64,000 bases of DNA from CAXBPY01 sp003455275 (GCA_963977675.1 CAXBPY010000003.1:13029-77028), one strand, 5' to 3'; positions 17,868-27,662 are shown, numbered from the stretch's first letter. Translations and numbers: made by a program. The notes: generated by a model from the letters alone, not told the origin.

Positions 17868-18602
17868 ATGTGCTACAACATTGCGTACATGGAAAAACGC
17901 CAGCAAAAAATAGCCGAACGCTATAAAAATGTTCTGCAGATTCCTGCAAATGAAAAGAACACGCAGCTGGAACTTCCAATCAGTTATTTTCAAAGCGGAT
18001 TTGCATTTCCATTGATGCCCATCGTAAAGCATGACGGCATATTTCTTTTTCACTGGGGATTAATTCCACATTGGGTAAAAGACGAAACAACCGCAAAGGA
18101 TATCCGGATGAAAACACTAAACGCTGTTGGTGAAACCATTTGGGAAAAATCGAGCTTCAGAAAATGCATAGCAAACAAACGCTGCCTTATTCCTGTTAAT
18201 GGGTTCTATGAGTGGCGCGATGTAAACAAAGTAAAATATCCATACTATATCCGTTCTATAGAGAATGATATTTTTTCACTTGGTGGAATCTACGAGGAGT
18301 GGCTGAACAAAGTGACCGGCGAAGTGATACACTCTTTCAGCATTGTAACAACTCAGGCCAATCCGTTGATGGAAAAAATTCACAACCTGAAAAAAAGAAT
18401 GCCTCTTATCTTACATCAATCTGATGAAGAAAAGTGGTTGAACCCTAGTTTGCCGCAAGCTGAAGTGAATAGTCTTATCCAGCCTTTTCCTCAGGATCAA
18501 ATGAACGCCTATACAATTTCAAAAAACGCAAACAGCTCACGCTACAATCGTAATGTGCCGGAAATATTAGAGAAGGTTAACTATCCTGAACTTGAGGGCT
18601 GA
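17868..18602 (+). CDS. SRAP domain protein (YedK/HMCES), abasic-site DNA-protein crosslinker
   Basis: A 244-residue SRAP protein. The catalytic Cys2 that forms a thiazolidine with an abasic site is present (MCYNIAY). The other active-site parts are LNAVGETI (the NAR.E motif with Arg replaced by Val), GFYEW (catalytic Glu) and KIHNLKKRMPLIL (catalytic His). The start is fixed because Cys must become residue 1 after Met removal. It shields abasic sites in single-stranded DNA. No SOS box or partner gene is visible. It is divergent from the TMEM175 gene. Confidence 0.92.
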   Translation: MCYNIAYMEKRQQKIAERYKNVLQIPANEKNTQLELPISYFQSGFAFPLMPIVKHDGIFLFHWGLIPHWVKDETTAKDIRMKTLNAVGETIWEKSSFRKCIANKRCLIPVNGFYEWRDVNKVKYPYYIRSIENDIFSLGGIYEEWLNKVTGEVIHSFSIVTTQANPLMEKIHNLKKRMPLILHQSDEEKWLNPSLPQAEVNSLIQPFPQDQMNAYTISKNANSSRYNRNVPEILEKVNYPELEG

Positions 18603-18914
18603 TACTTCAGAATTAATATGATGAAGCAAATGTGTGTATGAAGTATTGATGTATCATCGATTAAATTGTCAAGCGCTTTATTGCTAAAAAAATTAGCGGC
18701 CATTCGAACAATAGATGAGGATTGAATCATCAAACGGCTTAAACAATTTCATCCTTTAACCGGGAAAATTCGATGAGGCGATTCTTGCTCACTCAATCTC
18801 ATTCTATAATTAGTGGAATGATTTGCTCAGCAGAAGCAATAAAAAATCAATTTCCTTTTTCAGAAATTTTTCTGTGAATAAAATTATTCAGCCATGATGA
18901 AAAATGTCTTTGAC
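18603..18914. other. Intergenic stretch without a recognised feature
   Basis: The 312 bases between the SRAP gene and the convergent lipoprotein gene hold no open frame with coding character. An imperfect inverted repeat, ATACTTC (18602-18610) with GAAGTAT (about 18640), could be a weak 3'-end hairpin for the SRAP transcript, but it has no T-run. Confidence 0.4.
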
Positions 18915-19400
18915 TTATTGCTTCGTTAATATTTCTTCACTCTTATCATAAAAATAACTGTTTCCCATATTGGAAGCAATGAATTTTTTCAGCTCCTCGC
19001 TAGTGTTGAATTCCTCATCAATATTTTCAGTTAGCTCCATCAGCGTAATTGTTTCCGGGCCTTTAATTTCCATCCGGTAGAGATAAAAAGTTTTTGAGGA
19101 AGCATTGTCTGCGTCATCAGAGCAAACATTCAGAAAATTAATCCCATTAATAACCGATACATAAGCAAGATATTTTTCATCGCTTGAACCTTTTGTTTTT
19201 TTCAGAACGCTATAAGTGTAATCGTCCTTCTGATCGATCTTGTATCGGGTGTCTTCACTGTCGCTTGTTTTCCATGTGCCAAAAAGTTTTGCATCCACCT
19301 TCACGGATGGGGAATCAATTGGAACACTGGAATCATATGGGCAGGCGCTGAAGGTCACTGAAAACGCTATTAATAAAAACGCATAAAAAAATTGTTTCAT
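18915..19400 (-). CDS. Lipoprotein of unknown function
   Basis: A 161-residue lipoprotein with lipobox VTFSACPYD (Cys20). The mature domain begins KLFGTWKTSDSEDTRYKI, a lipocalin-like 'GxW' opening, and continues with beta strands and a C-terminal helix (TSEELKKFIASNMGN). It resembles the many small 'KLxGxW' lipoproteins of Bacteroidota, none with a known function. No operon partner is apparent. Confidence 0.65.
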   Translation of the reverse strand: MKQFFYAFLLIAFSVTFSACPYDSSVPIDSPSVKVDAKLFGTWKTSDSEDTRYKIDQKDDYTYSVLKKTKGSSDEKYLAYVSVINGINFLNVCSDDADNASSKTFYLYRMEIKGPETITLMELTENIDEEFNTSEELKKFIASNMGNSYFYDKSEEILTKQ

Positions 19401-19482
19401 GATTAAATGATTTTTAACTGGTGATTAAAATTAAAAATTGGATCAGACTATAATATTAATAACTATCCATTCAGTTTTGTTA

Positions 19483-20676
19483 TTAGCTGATGTAATCGCT
19501 GAGATATTCAAATCGTGGAAGCAGTTTCCCGCCTCTTGCAATTGTTGCACGCTCAATAATGTTGCTGCTGTTTTCTACTAATTCTTCAACCACATATTCA
19601 ATTAGCTTATCGCCAAATTCGTGCGACGCTTCACGCGGCAATTCATTCGGAAGATTGCTTACTGCCATTACATCTATCACTTGCGGTTGGTATGGAGCTT
19701 CTTCTTTTTCAGTTGCCGGATTGTAACCGAAAACAGGATTGTCAATTGAAGTATCGCGAATGGTAGCAGCAACAGAACCATCAACATCGCAGGTAATATC
19801 ACCGATCACTTTTATTCTGAAATCAGGAGAGCGCATATCTGCTTTCGTGAAAAATGGCGGCGCCGATGGATGCCAGTAAATCGCATTAAGAAATAAGTTG
19901 GTGACTTTAGCAAATGGAAGAAAAGCAGATTCATACAATTCAGGATGCAGATGAAATTCTTCGCGGTTGAATTTTTTTCCATCTTTTTTTTCATAAAGTT
20001 GTGAAGTATTCAACACAACATAAACCGGCTCGTCAAAATTTTTTGTCAGATAATTCTGAACGCTTACCATTCTTATATTCAGTTTCTCCAATAAATCAAA
20101 AACTCCTCTTGCAACTCTTCCTGTTCCTGTAACACAAATTTTTATTGCAGGAATTTTTATTCGCTTGTATTGCTCTAGCATTTCCTGAAAATCCTTGCAC
20201 TGATGTGCAGGTTTCAAATCGAAAAGTTTGTAACGCTTTCCGTAGGTGAGAAATGAATTGTGTGTCCCTACGATTCCTGCAAAGTGACCAAAGCCAAGAA
20301 TCCGCTCACCGTTTTCCCAAACCAAACATTCATAATCTATCAGTTCAATTTTCTTGCGAATGATTTCCTTCATCATCGCCTGGTTGTGCGGCTGCTTTTT
20401 TATGGTGTGAGAAAAGAATAAATATTTTTTTCCTTCAATCAGTTTTTCTTTCGGAACTTCTTTTATTCCAACCAGCACATCTGCCTCTGACACATCTTCA
20501 CGAATTTCAATTCCTTCAGCATCATATTCATAATCGCTGAAACAGCGGATGGGAGAGGGCTGCACAATAATTTTCAACTCCGGATATTTATTCATCAGCC
20601 ACACACATTGCTCCGGTGAAAATGCGACACGCGTGTCAACAGGTTTTTTTTCTTCTCTTATCAGCGCAAGAATCAT
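19483..20676 (-). CDS. NAD(P)-dependent dehydrogenase, AlaDh/PNT - saccharopine dehydrogenase (Lys1) type
   Basis: A 397-residue enzyme. The N-terminal domain starts LALIREEKKPVDTRVAFSPEQ, the pattern 'iREtK..E.RV.l.P' of alanine dehydrogenase, transhydrogenase and Lys1. The Rossmann fold follows with ICVTGTGRVARGVFDLLEKL (G-x-G-x-x-A, about residue 175). Overall arrangement is closest to lysine-forming saccharopine dehydrogenase-like proteins, so it may act on a 2-amino acid or saccharopine-type substrate, but the substrate is not provable. It is upstream-divergent to tRNA-Gly and appears monocistronic. Confidence 0.78.
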   Translation of the reverse strand: MILALIREEKKPVDTRVAFSPEQCVWLMNKYPELKIIVQPSPIRCFSDYEYDAEGIEIREDVSEADVLVGIKEVPKEKLIEGKKYLFFSHTIKKQPHNQAMMKEIIRKKIELIDYECLVWENGERILGFGHFAGIVGTHNSFLTYGKRYKLFDLKPAHQCKDFQEMLEQYKRIKIPAIKICVTGTGRVARGVFDLLEKLNIRMVSVQNYLTKNFDEPVYVVLNTSQLYEKKDGKKFNREEFHLHPELYESAFLPFAKVTNLFLNAIYWHPSAPPFFTKADMRSPDFRIKVIGDITCDVDGSVAATIRDTSIDNPVFGYNPATEKEEAPYQPQVIDVMAVSNLPNELPREASHEFGDKLIEYVVEELVENSSNIIERATIARGGKLLPRFEYLSDYIS

Positions 20677-20777
20677 TCGAGGAATTTTTTTGTTTAAAAA
20701 TTTTTTGAGGCTCGCAATCTTAATTCAAAATCATTCAAGAAATTTTTTATGGCTTTATGATAATTAAACACTGCTTT

Positions 20778-20785
20778 TATATTTG
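20778..20785 (+). promoter_or_regulatory. Bacteroidota -7 element (TATATTTG) of tRNA-Gly
   Basis: A perfect TAnnTTTG octamer ends 10 bases before the mature 5' end of tRNA-Gly. This is the expected place for a tRNA promoter with a very short leader. Confidence 0.65.
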
Positions 20786-20794
20786 CCGCCCCCC

Positions 20795-20867
<73 letters not shown>

Positions 20868-20989
20868 CATTGAAATATCAGGTTATTAGTTTTTCGTTAT
20901 AAGTTATTAGTAGCTTCTGGATACCAAAGTCGCCTACGAACAACAAATAACTTTTCACTAATGTCGTTCTATAATAACTTTTGAAACTC

Positions 20990-21075
20990 GCCTTGGTGGT
21001 GGAACTGGTAGACACGCAGGACTTAAAATCCTGTCGCCCGAAACGGCGGTGCGGGTTCGATTCCCGCCTGAGGCA
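20990..21075 (+). tRNA. tRNA-Leu (anticodon TAA)
   Basis: An 86-base class II tRNA with a long variable arm (GTCGCCCGAAACGGCGGT region). The acceptor GCCTTGG pairs with CTGAGGC. The anticodon stem CAGGA/TCCTG holds loop CTTAAAA with TAA at 21024-21026. The T loop TTCGATT is normal, and the discriminator is A. CCA is not encoded. It lies about 120 bases after tRNA-Gly and could share its transcript. Confidence 0.96.
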
Positions 21076-21400
21076 CTTTACTAAATGTTTGGAGGCATTA
21101 CTTCCCCTCCGATGAACAACATAATTTATAGTTCTTCAAGAGTAAGACAGAAGGTTTGAAAGTTGAATGCTGGAAAGTGTATTGATAAAACCAAGTTCAA
21201 AATTTGAGTAGCAATTTATTTTTTACGGCAGAAAATGTCATTAAAATAAATTCTTCTTTCCCTAATAGAATTTACCAGTAGATGATTTTAATAGTTGAAA
21301 TGTGCATTTTTAGAAATTGGTTCTATTGAATTAAGATCCAAAATCTATACGCTCAAGATAGAGCGTAAGCGAATGTCAGCGACATTTCATTTGTTCAAAT
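21076..21400. other. Intergenic stretch with two adjacent hairpins
   Basis: No gene is seen here. Near its end are two neighbouring inverted repeats, ACGCTC/GAGCGT (21349-21366) and AATGTC/GACATT (21372-21386). They sit just beyond the stop of the minus-strand PLD-type gene and could form its 3' end, although neither has a strong U-tract. Confidence 0.4.
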
Positions 21401-23578
21401 CTATTGCTTCACAAACTTCAAAGTTTGTTGAATCCCTTTTCCGGCAAGTGTTACAAAGTAAATTCCCGGGCTCAGAGAACTTACATCAATTACCGTAGAT
21501 TGATTCGCTACCATGGTGGTAGATACAATTTTTCCTACAACATCTGAGATCGTAATTGTACTTGCCTCGGATGGATAGCCGGCTATAAACAATTTTTCAG
21601 AAAAAGGATTAGGATAGGCTGAGAAATTAAAGTTGTCAGTAACATCGACAGGATTAATGCCAACCTGAACAACTCCACCTTCATTTTCAAAACATTGAGC
21701 AAACTCCTGCAAATACTGATTTGTAATATTTGCATTGTGAACGATCACTTCGTTTTCATCATTTTTATAGGTAGCAGAATTCGTCCAGTTAAAAGAACCG
21801 GTTACGACCTGTGGATCTGAACTCAAATTGTCTGCATCAATAATTGCATACTTGTGATGAAGGAGCCATCCAAAGGAATTTATTTTCAGATTGGAGGTGG
21901 TCATGTTTCCAATCAAAGCATTCCATACAGGAGTTGAGGCTGCAGTATCATTTATTATTCCCTGAGCGAAATATCCGGTGCTGGTCTGGTAGTTATCTGT
22001 AATCGGGTAAGCAATTTCAGTTCTTGTGAAACTGTAAATGAGAAAGTGAACAGAAGTGTTAGCTGTAAGCAAGGCATTTTTTACAGCTATGTTAGTGTTA
22101 TCGCTTGGAGAAAAATATTGTTGAACGCGAGTTCCGTTCAGATTAAATTCATGAGCAGTGTTGTCAATTTTGTCCGGGCCGAAAGCCCCTCCAAACATTT
22201 CATTAAATTCCAAAGTGTACGAACGGGCCATGGTTTGATCCTGGAAGATGATAATATCCTGCGCATCTGTATTTACCTGGTTGTCAGTAAAATTCATTGA
22301 GCCGGTCCAAACAACTGGTTCATTAGGATCAGCAGAGTTTGCATCAATGATTACAAATTTGTTGTGCATAATACCGTAGGTCGCGCTGCCGGGGCTTTGA
22401 ATTTTCTGAATCGAACCAATGAGTGAGTTCCAAGCAGTCGTATTTATTCCGTTGTCAGCAACTACTCTAACCGTAATTCCGGCCGCGGCTCTCTGATTGA
22501 GGGCAGTTACAATTCCATTATTGTCATCCATATTATAGATCGCTACATCAATTGTATGATGAGCGCGATTGAGATATGCAATCAAAGTATCAGCAGCAAC
22601 ATGATTGAGGTAGTGAGAATAGTTTGCCGGAGAAGAGGCATATGATGTATCAACCGGATGATTGAAATAAGAAGTAATGGTTTGAGAAGACAGAGACTGT
22701 GTTCCCATTACCTGAATCGAAGAAAAACTAGTGTCGCCTGATGAAGAGATTGTAATACCTTTTACATAGTAAAGTGTACCCGGAGTTAAACTCGTAAGGT
22801 TGATTGAGTGATTCGTTGTTAGTGTTGCGTCTGTAACCTCGCTTCCAAGTGCACTTGTTAATCCATAACGAATGATAGTGTTTCCAGGATTTTGAGTTTG
22901 AAAACTAACTGTGAAACTTGTTGTGGCAATATTTGATTGTGTAAGTGAAGTTGTAAATACCGGCGGGTTTCCAATGGTTATGAAATCATTTAAACTCCGA
23001 GGTAGCAATTGATAGGTGGTGGTGTACTGACTCATTATTCCAACAATATCTATGCTGCTGCCTGGAATCGGAGTGCTTACAATATTGCTTGAAGCATTTA
23101 TACGAACTTGTCCATTGTTGGTACCATCTGTAATTGGATAGTTAGTTGATCCTGCAAATGATCCGGATCCGGTAAATGAAACCCCATTCACCCGAACCAG
23201 CTGGCCTTCGTATTGTTCTGCAAAAGCTATTGGGATAGAAAGTGAAACTGGTGGGTGAGGAGTGTTCCCGGTTGTGATCACTGAAAAACTTGTAACAGAA
23301 ATTTCCATTAGGTTGTTATATGGAGCTATTGTTCCTGATACCTCAATACTATCTCCAATGTTTACTGAAGAAAGTGTTGAGCCATAAATACAAATTCCGG
23401 CTGTTCCATCCTGTATATATCTGGTTGAACCTCCGAATTCGCTGCCATTACTTGCGATTCCTCTTACAGTTGCATTGTTTCCGGTCGCCAGATTTCTTGC
23501 ACTGGCAATTGTGATAACTTGTGATTTAGCATTTGCAGTTGCAAGAACAAAGAGAATGAGTGTAACAATTTTTTGCAT
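21401..23578 (-). CDS. Secreted PLD-type nuclease/phosphodiesterase with T9SS sorting domain
   Basis: A 725-residue secreted protein; I start it at MQKIVTLILFVLATANAKS, whose signal peptide fits, instead of 53 codons upstream. In order it has two OB-fold-like domains resembling YhcR (about 20-245), a fibronectin type III-like segment (about 250-340) and two phospholipase D halves. Their HxKxxxxD motifs are HNKFVIIDA and HHKYAIIDAD, each followed by a GS-NFT/NWT segment (TGSMNFTDN, TGSFNWTNS). A T9SS type A sorting domain follows (FSAYPNPFSEKLFIAG ... GIYFVTLAGKGIQQTLKFVKQ). PLD-fold enzymes hydrolyse DNA or phospholipid phosphodiesters; the YhcR-like OB folds favour nuclease activity. It neighbours a second secreted nuclease. 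Confidence 0.85.
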   Translation of the reverse strand: MQKIVTLILFVLATANAKSQVITIASARNLATGNNATVRGIASNGSEFGGSTRYIQDGTAGICIYGSTLSSVNIGDSIEVSGTIAPYNNLMEISVTSFSVITTGNTPHPPVSLSIPIAFAEQYEGQLVRVNGVSFTGSGSFAGSTNYPITDGTNNGQVRINASSNIVSTPIPGSSIDIVGIMSQYTTTYQLLPRSLNDFITIGNPPVFTTSLTQSNIATTSFTVSFQTQNPGNTIIRYGLTSALGSEVTDATLTTNHSINLTSLTPGTLYYVKGITISSSGDTSFSSIQVMGTQSLSSQTITSYFNHPVDTSYASSPANYSHYLNHVAADTLIAYLNRAHHTIDVAIYNMDDNNGIVTALNQRAAAGITVRVVADNGINTTAWNSLIGSIQKIQSPGSATYGIMHNKFVIIDANSADPNEPVVWTGSMNFTDNQVNTDAQDIIIFQDQTMARSYTLEFNEMFGGAFGPDKIDNTAHEFNLNGTRVQQYFSPSDNTNIAVKNALLTANTSVHFLIYSFTRTEIAYPITDNYQTSTGYFAQGIINDTAASTPVWNALIGNMTTSNLKINSFGWLLHHKYAIIDADNLSSDPQVVTGSFNWTNSATYKNDENEVIVHNANITNQYLQEFAQCFENEGGVVQVGINPVDVTDNFNFSAYPNPFSEKLFIAGYPSEASTITISDVVGKIVSTTMVANQSTVIDVSSLSPGIYFVTLAGKGIQQTLKFVKQ

Positions 23579-23597
23579 GGTGATTTTGTTGAGGCGC

Positions 23598-23605
23598 CAA
23601 ATATA
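23598..23605 (-). promoter_or_regulatory. Bacteroidota -7 element (TATATTTG) of the PLD-type gene
   Basis: On the minus strand a perfect TAnnTTTG lies 20 bases upstream of the ATG at 23578. This supports that start over the longer upstream reading. Confidence 0.5.
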
Positions 23606-23739
23606 TACTGATTCATAACCAGGCATTTTAAAGTACATGAAGAATGAGTTAATAAATGGTGAATAAAAATTTAATGCTTCAAAAACTTTCAATTGAATCC
23701 CGATTTTTTGTGAAAGTGATTTAATTATTTCAATCACTC

Positions 23740-23773
23740 AAAAAAAATCCGGCAACAAAAAATGTTGCCGGAT
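23740..23773 (-). terminator. Intrinsic terminator of the DRGH nuclease gene
   Basis: An 11-bp perfect stem (ATCCGGCAACA / TGTTGCCGGAT) with a 5-base loop is followed on the minus strand by a run of eight T. It lies 24 bases past the nuclease stop and separates this gene from the PLD-type gene. Confidence 0.88.
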
Positions 23774-23796
23774 CAGTAAGCAATTTCTTCAAACTA

Positions 23797-25197
23797 TTAT
23801 TGAGTAGGCCCGTTGTCAACAATAGATTCAACAGAACTTTGAATTGAAGTAGAAATATTTGATAGAAAATCATAACCAGTTGCTGCTTCAATAGCATCCA
23901 CACTTGTCCGGTAGTATCCCCAGGTCTGACTATTGACTGTTTGAACATTCGGCATATCAACTGCAATTACTCTTGTTGCAGATGAAACGCGGTTGATATC
24001 GTTATTACCATTTGGAAGAACAACAATTACTTTCCAACAATGGGCCGGAACATTGATGTTACCGCCGTTTACTGAATTAGCACTTCCGTTGCTTCCGGTT
24101 CCACCGGTACCATAACCACCGCAAATAATAAAAAGCTCATTGCCCTGGTTGACAAGTGCACGCTCATAATCTTCAAGCGCAGCCCAGGTAATCTGATTAA
24201 GGTTTGGTGATTGTGGAAGCATGTTGGTCATCAGGAAAGTTGCAGCATTGTTTGTTGAGTTGTCTGTTCTGTCGGCAGAGGGGCACTGATGTCCGCGATC
24301 AAAACCACTTCCGGAATAAGCACTTGAGTTCGCAACAAAAAACCCGGAGGGTAATTGTGCATCTGATGCAAAACAATCGCAGCGCGGCGTAGAACCTAGA
24401 TCACTGGAGCCAAGGTGCCAGCTAACCCATCCGCATTCACCAAGACTATTGTTATATGCTAAATCATATTGCGGTTTCACTAACAAGTAATTATTGGGGA
24501 ATGAAACATTAGTAACTGCTCCGCTTGGATTTCCCATTGCAATATTGTCGTTGTCAAGAGGATTAGTTCCGCCTCCTCCATTATCACTTACAGAAATATC
24601 ATCAATGTTTAATCTTCCTCCTGAAGATTTTCTGATCTGAAAACGAACGCTGCCAGTTATACTCATGGTGAAAGTAGCAGTACTCAAGGTTGTAGAGGAA
24701 GTGGTAATGTTATTTCCGGTTTGAATCCATGTACTTCCGTTGTTTGTTGAATAATACAAACCCCAGCTGCTGCTTGCATCACTTCCATATTTCGCATGAA
24801 CAACAGATACTGAGGTTGCACCATTGCTGAGATTAAAATTCATTGTCAACTTTCCGCTGTTCTGAATTCGAGCGGCATGAGCACCATTTTTATGATCGCT
24901 GGAAGAAGTACCAATCAACGCATCATAAAAATTCCATGAGCCTGAGCTAAGCGTAACATTACCTGATGAATAAGAAGTTTTAGAACCGCTTTCCATTGTT
25001 TCGGGCCAACCTGAATAAATGTTTCTTAACTGATGAGTTGAAGTTGATTCTGTAGTTTGAATTGAAGTTTTTAACGGTGCAACAAGTGAGTCTTTATTGC
25101 ATCCGCTTACCAAAACCATTGAGATAAAGAAACCAGCGAAAATTAAAGTGAGGGTTTTACCGGTTCCCTTGATCATTGAAATCAAATTTTTTTTCAT
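23797..25197 (-). CDS. Secreted DNA/RNA non-specific endonuclease lipoprotein
   Basis: A 466-residue protein. The start MKKNLISMIKG fits the signal peptide better than an ATG eight codons upstream. The lipobox is VSGCNKD. Residues about 55-215 form a beta-sandwich (ending INIDDISVSDNGGGG, typical of carbohydrate- or surface-binding modules). The rest is a beta-beta-alpha metal endonuclease. The catalytic His lies in FDRGHQCPSADR, followed by FLMTNMLPQSPNLNQITW, where the conserved Asn binds Mg2+. The substrate should be DNA or RNA outside the cell. Confidence 0.9.
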   Translation of the reverse strand: MKKNLISMIKGTGKTLTLIFAGFFISMVLVSGCNKDSLVAPLKTSIQTTESTSTHQLRNIYSGWPETMESGSKTSYSSGNVTLSSGSWNFYDALIGTSSSDHKNGAHAARIQNSGKLTMNFNLSNGATSVSVVHAKYGSDASSSWGLYYSTNNGSTWIQTGNNITTSSTTLSTATFTMSITGSVRFQIRKSSGGRLNIDDISVSDNGGGGTNPLDNDNIAMGNPSGAVTNVSFPNNYLLVKPQYDLAYNNSLGECGWVSWHLGSSDLGSTPRCDCFASDAQLPSGFFVANSSAYSGSGFDRGHQCPSADRTDNSTNNAATFLMTNMLPQSPNLNQITWAALEDYERALVNQGNELFIICGGYGTGGTGSNGSANSVNGGNINVPAHCWKVIVVLPNGNNDINRVSSATRVIAVDMPNVQTVNSQTWGYYRTSVDAIEAATGYDFLSNISTSIQSSVESIVDNGPTQ

Positions 25198-25501
25198 GAT
25201 TATTTTTTTTGTTTGATACAAACTTTTTCAGTTTGCAGGGTGTAAAGAAATAGACTTAATATTAAATTTCTAATGATCAAAACATTAAATGTTAACTGTT
25301 GACCAATAATAAAATTTGCCGTAGTTCAATTTTTAATTTTTTGACGAACTTAAATTTTCTCTTTTCAGAATAAAAAAATTAGTGTCAGTTTTTCAATTTC
25401 AATTTTCTTTTCTTTCAGTACTATTCAGTGGTTGCTATTTTATTTGCAACAGACTGAACTGTTAATTCTCAATTCGTAGTTTTTAAATTTTAAATTCAAA
25501 T

Positions 25502-25990
25502 ATGCCATCATTTGATATTGTAAGTAAAGCCGACACACAACTTCTTGATAATGCAATCAACACTGCCCGAAAGGAAATTGTTAATCGTTACGACTTTCAT
25601 GGAACACAAACAGAAATAGATTTCGACAAGAAGGAAAATCTTATTAAGGTGACAACTGAAAATGATCTTCGGTTAAAACATATAATAGATATATTGATTT
25701 CGCGTGCAATGAAGCAGCACATTGATGCCAGGTGTTTTGATTTTGGCAAAGAACAATATGCATCAGGTAACATGGTGAAGAAAGAAATAAAAATCAAACA
25801 AGGACTTGACCGCGACACAGCAAAAAAAGTTGTGAAAGAAATTAAAGACAGCGGATTAAAAGTTCAGCCAGGTATTATGGACGACCTTGTTCGCGTAACT
25901 GGAAAAAAAATCGACGACCTGCAATCAATTATAGCGTTGATGCGGAGCAAGGATTTCGGAGTTCCTCTACAGTTTGTAAACATGAAGTAG
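25502..25990 (+). CDS. yajQ: YajQ family nucleotide-binding protein
   Basis: A 162-residue protein with two ferredoxin-like halves. It begins MPSFDIVSKADTQLLDNAINTARKEI and ends DFGVPLQFVNMK, both near-invariant in the family. Other conserved blocks are NRYDFHGTQTEIDF and LKVQPGIMDDLVRVTGKKIDDLQ. YajQ binds cyclic di-GMP in some bacteria and binds RNA or tRNA in others. It heads a colinear plus-strand array: the rhomboid gene starts 1 base after its stop. Confidence 0.95.
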   Translation: MPSFDIVSKADTQLLDNAINTARKEIVNRYDFHGTQTEIDFDKKENLIKVTTENDLRLKHIIDILISRAMKQHIDARCFDFGKEQYASGNMVKKEIKIKQGLDRDTAKKVVKEIKDSGLKVQPGIMDDLVRVTGKKIDDLQSIIALMRSKDFGVPLQFVNMK

Positions 25991-25991
25991 C

Positions 25992-26606
25992 ATGATCGTT
26001 TACATCATTATCATCGTGACCGGAGTTGTTTCCTTCCTTGCCTTGCAGGACAGTAATGTCATGAATCGATTCATTATGTATCCATATGCAGTTAAACAAA
26101 ATAATGAATGGTGGCGATTTATTACTTCAGGTTTTCTTCATGCCGATTTCACCCATTTGTTTTTTAACATGTTTGTCTTGTATTCATTTGGACAATATCT
26201 CTACCTTTATTTCGATTCGCTGTTTGGCCATATGGCCGTGTATTATTTTCTGATTCTTTATATAGGCGCCATAATTGTTTCTGATTTGTCCTCCTATATC
26301 AAGTGGCATAATTTCCCCTCGTATCGTTCGCTGGGCGCATCCGGTGCTGTTAGTGCGGTATTGTTTGCATTTATACTTTTCGATCCGCTTGATAAGGTTT
26401 TAGTGATGTTCGTTCTTCCGCTTCCCGGTGTAGTATGGGGCGCCGTTTACCTTCTTTACAGCTGGTACATGGCAAAGCGTGGCGGCGACCGAATCAACCA
26501 TGAAGCACATTTTTACGGAGCAGTGTTTGGTTTTATTTTTCCAATTCTGATAAAGCCGGAATTATTCTCTGGATTTGTGAATCAGATTGCAACATTGTTG
26601 AGGTAA
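25992..26606 (+). CDS. Rhomboid family intramembrane serine protease
   Basis: A 204-residue, six-helix protease. The catalytic dyad is Ser117 in LGASGAVSA and His173 in NHEAHFYGAVFG. The oxyanion-hole HxxxN is in TSGFLHADFTHLFFNM (45-60). It cleaves membrane helices near helix-breaking residues. The N-terminus has no cytoplasmic domain, as usual for short bacterial rhomboids. It is coupled to yajQ and precedes the aldolase by 18 bases. Confidence 0.94.
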   Translation: MIVYIIIIVTGVVSFLALQDSNVMNRFIMYPYAVKQNNEWWRFITSGFLHADFTHLFFNMFVLYSFGQYLYLYFDSLFGHMAVYYFLILYIGAIIVSDLSSYIKWHNFPSYRSLGASGAVSAVLFAFILFDPLDKVLVMFVLPLPGVVWGAVYLLYSWYMAKRGGDRINHEAHFYGAVFGFIFPILIKPELFSGFVNQIATLLR

Positions 26607-26624
26607 AACATAAATTAATAAGTG

Positions 26625-27647
26625 ATGACAATAGATTTAAGAAGCGATACTGTAACCAAGCCGACTCCATCCATGCTTAACGCAATGATGAGCGCAAAAG
26701 TTGGTGACGATGTTTTCAGCGAAGACCCAAGCATAAATGAGCTTGAAACGATAGCTGCTGGCATGTTCGGCAAAGAGGCCGGACTTTTTTGTCCCACAGG
26801 CACCATGACTAACCAGGTTGCAATCAAAACACATACGCAACCGATGGATGAAGTGATAGTGGAAAAAAGCAATCATGTTTACTTCTACGAATCCGGTGGA
26901 ATTGCTTATCACTCGCTCTCTTCAGTTCGCTTAATCAATGGTGATCGAGGAAGAATCAAGCCATCTGATATAGAAGAGAACATTAATCCTAATAACATTC
27001 ATCACCCGCACACGAAACTCGTGGTGATTGAGAATACCAGTAACCGCGGAGGCGGCAGCTATTATCAGTTGGATGAAATGAAGGCGCTGAGTGAAATGGC
27101 GCACAAGCATAACCTGATGATTCATCTCGATGGTGCACGCATTTTTAATTGCCTTGTAGAAATAAATGCTTCACCAAATGAAGTTGGGGTATTGTTCGAC
27201 AGCGTGAGTGTTTGTTTCTCTAAAGGATTAGGGTGTCCTGTTGGTTCTGTTCTTCTTGGTTCAAAAGATTTTATTGCAGAAGCAAGAAGAAACAGAAAAG
27301 CCTTCGGCGGAGGAATGAGGCAGGCAGGATTTCTTGCTGCTGCTGCTATCTATGCTTTGCAAAATCATGTGACACGCTTGAAGGAAGACCACTCACGCGC
27401 AAAAGCAATTGCAAAAACTCTGAATGAAACTTCACTCCTCGAAAATCCGGTGAGTGCCGACACAAACATTTTAATCTTTAAACTGAAGAAAGAATTTTCA
27501 GCAGAGAAAATGGTTGACAAGCTGAAAGAGAAAAACATTCTCTGCTTCGCAATTGGCGGAAACGCAATTCGAATGGTCACTCATCTTGATTTCAATGATG
27601 AAATGTTGAATCAGGTTTGTGAGGTTTTAAAAAATATTTCTTATTAA
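26625..27647 (+). CDS. Low-specificity L-threonine aldolase
   Basis: A 340-residue PLP enzyme. It opens IDLRSDTVTKPTPSMLNAMMSAKVGDDVFSEDPS, diagnostic for the family. The PLP Lys is in VCFSKGLGCPVGS, and the cofactor Asp in HLDGARIFN. It splits threonine or allo-threonine to glycine and acetaldehyde. I choose ATG 26625; a GTG lies one codon upstream. It is probably co-transcribed with yajQ and rhomboid. Confidence 0.93.
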   Translation: MTIDLRSDTVTKPTPSMLNAMMSAKVGDDVFSEDPSINELETIAAGMFGKEAGLFCPTGTMTNQVAIKTHTQPMDEVIVEKSNHVYFYESGGIAYHSLSSVRLINGDRGRIKPSDIEENINPNNIHHPHTKLVVIENTSNRGGGSYYQLDEMKALSEMAHKHNLMIHLDGARIFNCLVEINASPNEVGVLFDSVSVCFSKGLGCPVGSVLLGSKDFIAEARRNRKAFGGGMRQAGFLAAAAIYALQNHVTRLKEDHSRAKAIAKTLNETSLLENPVSADTNILIFKLKKEFSAEKMVDKLKEKNILCFAIGGNAIRMVTHLDFNDEMLNQVCEVLKNISY

Positions 27648-27662
27648 AAAAAAATTATAAAA

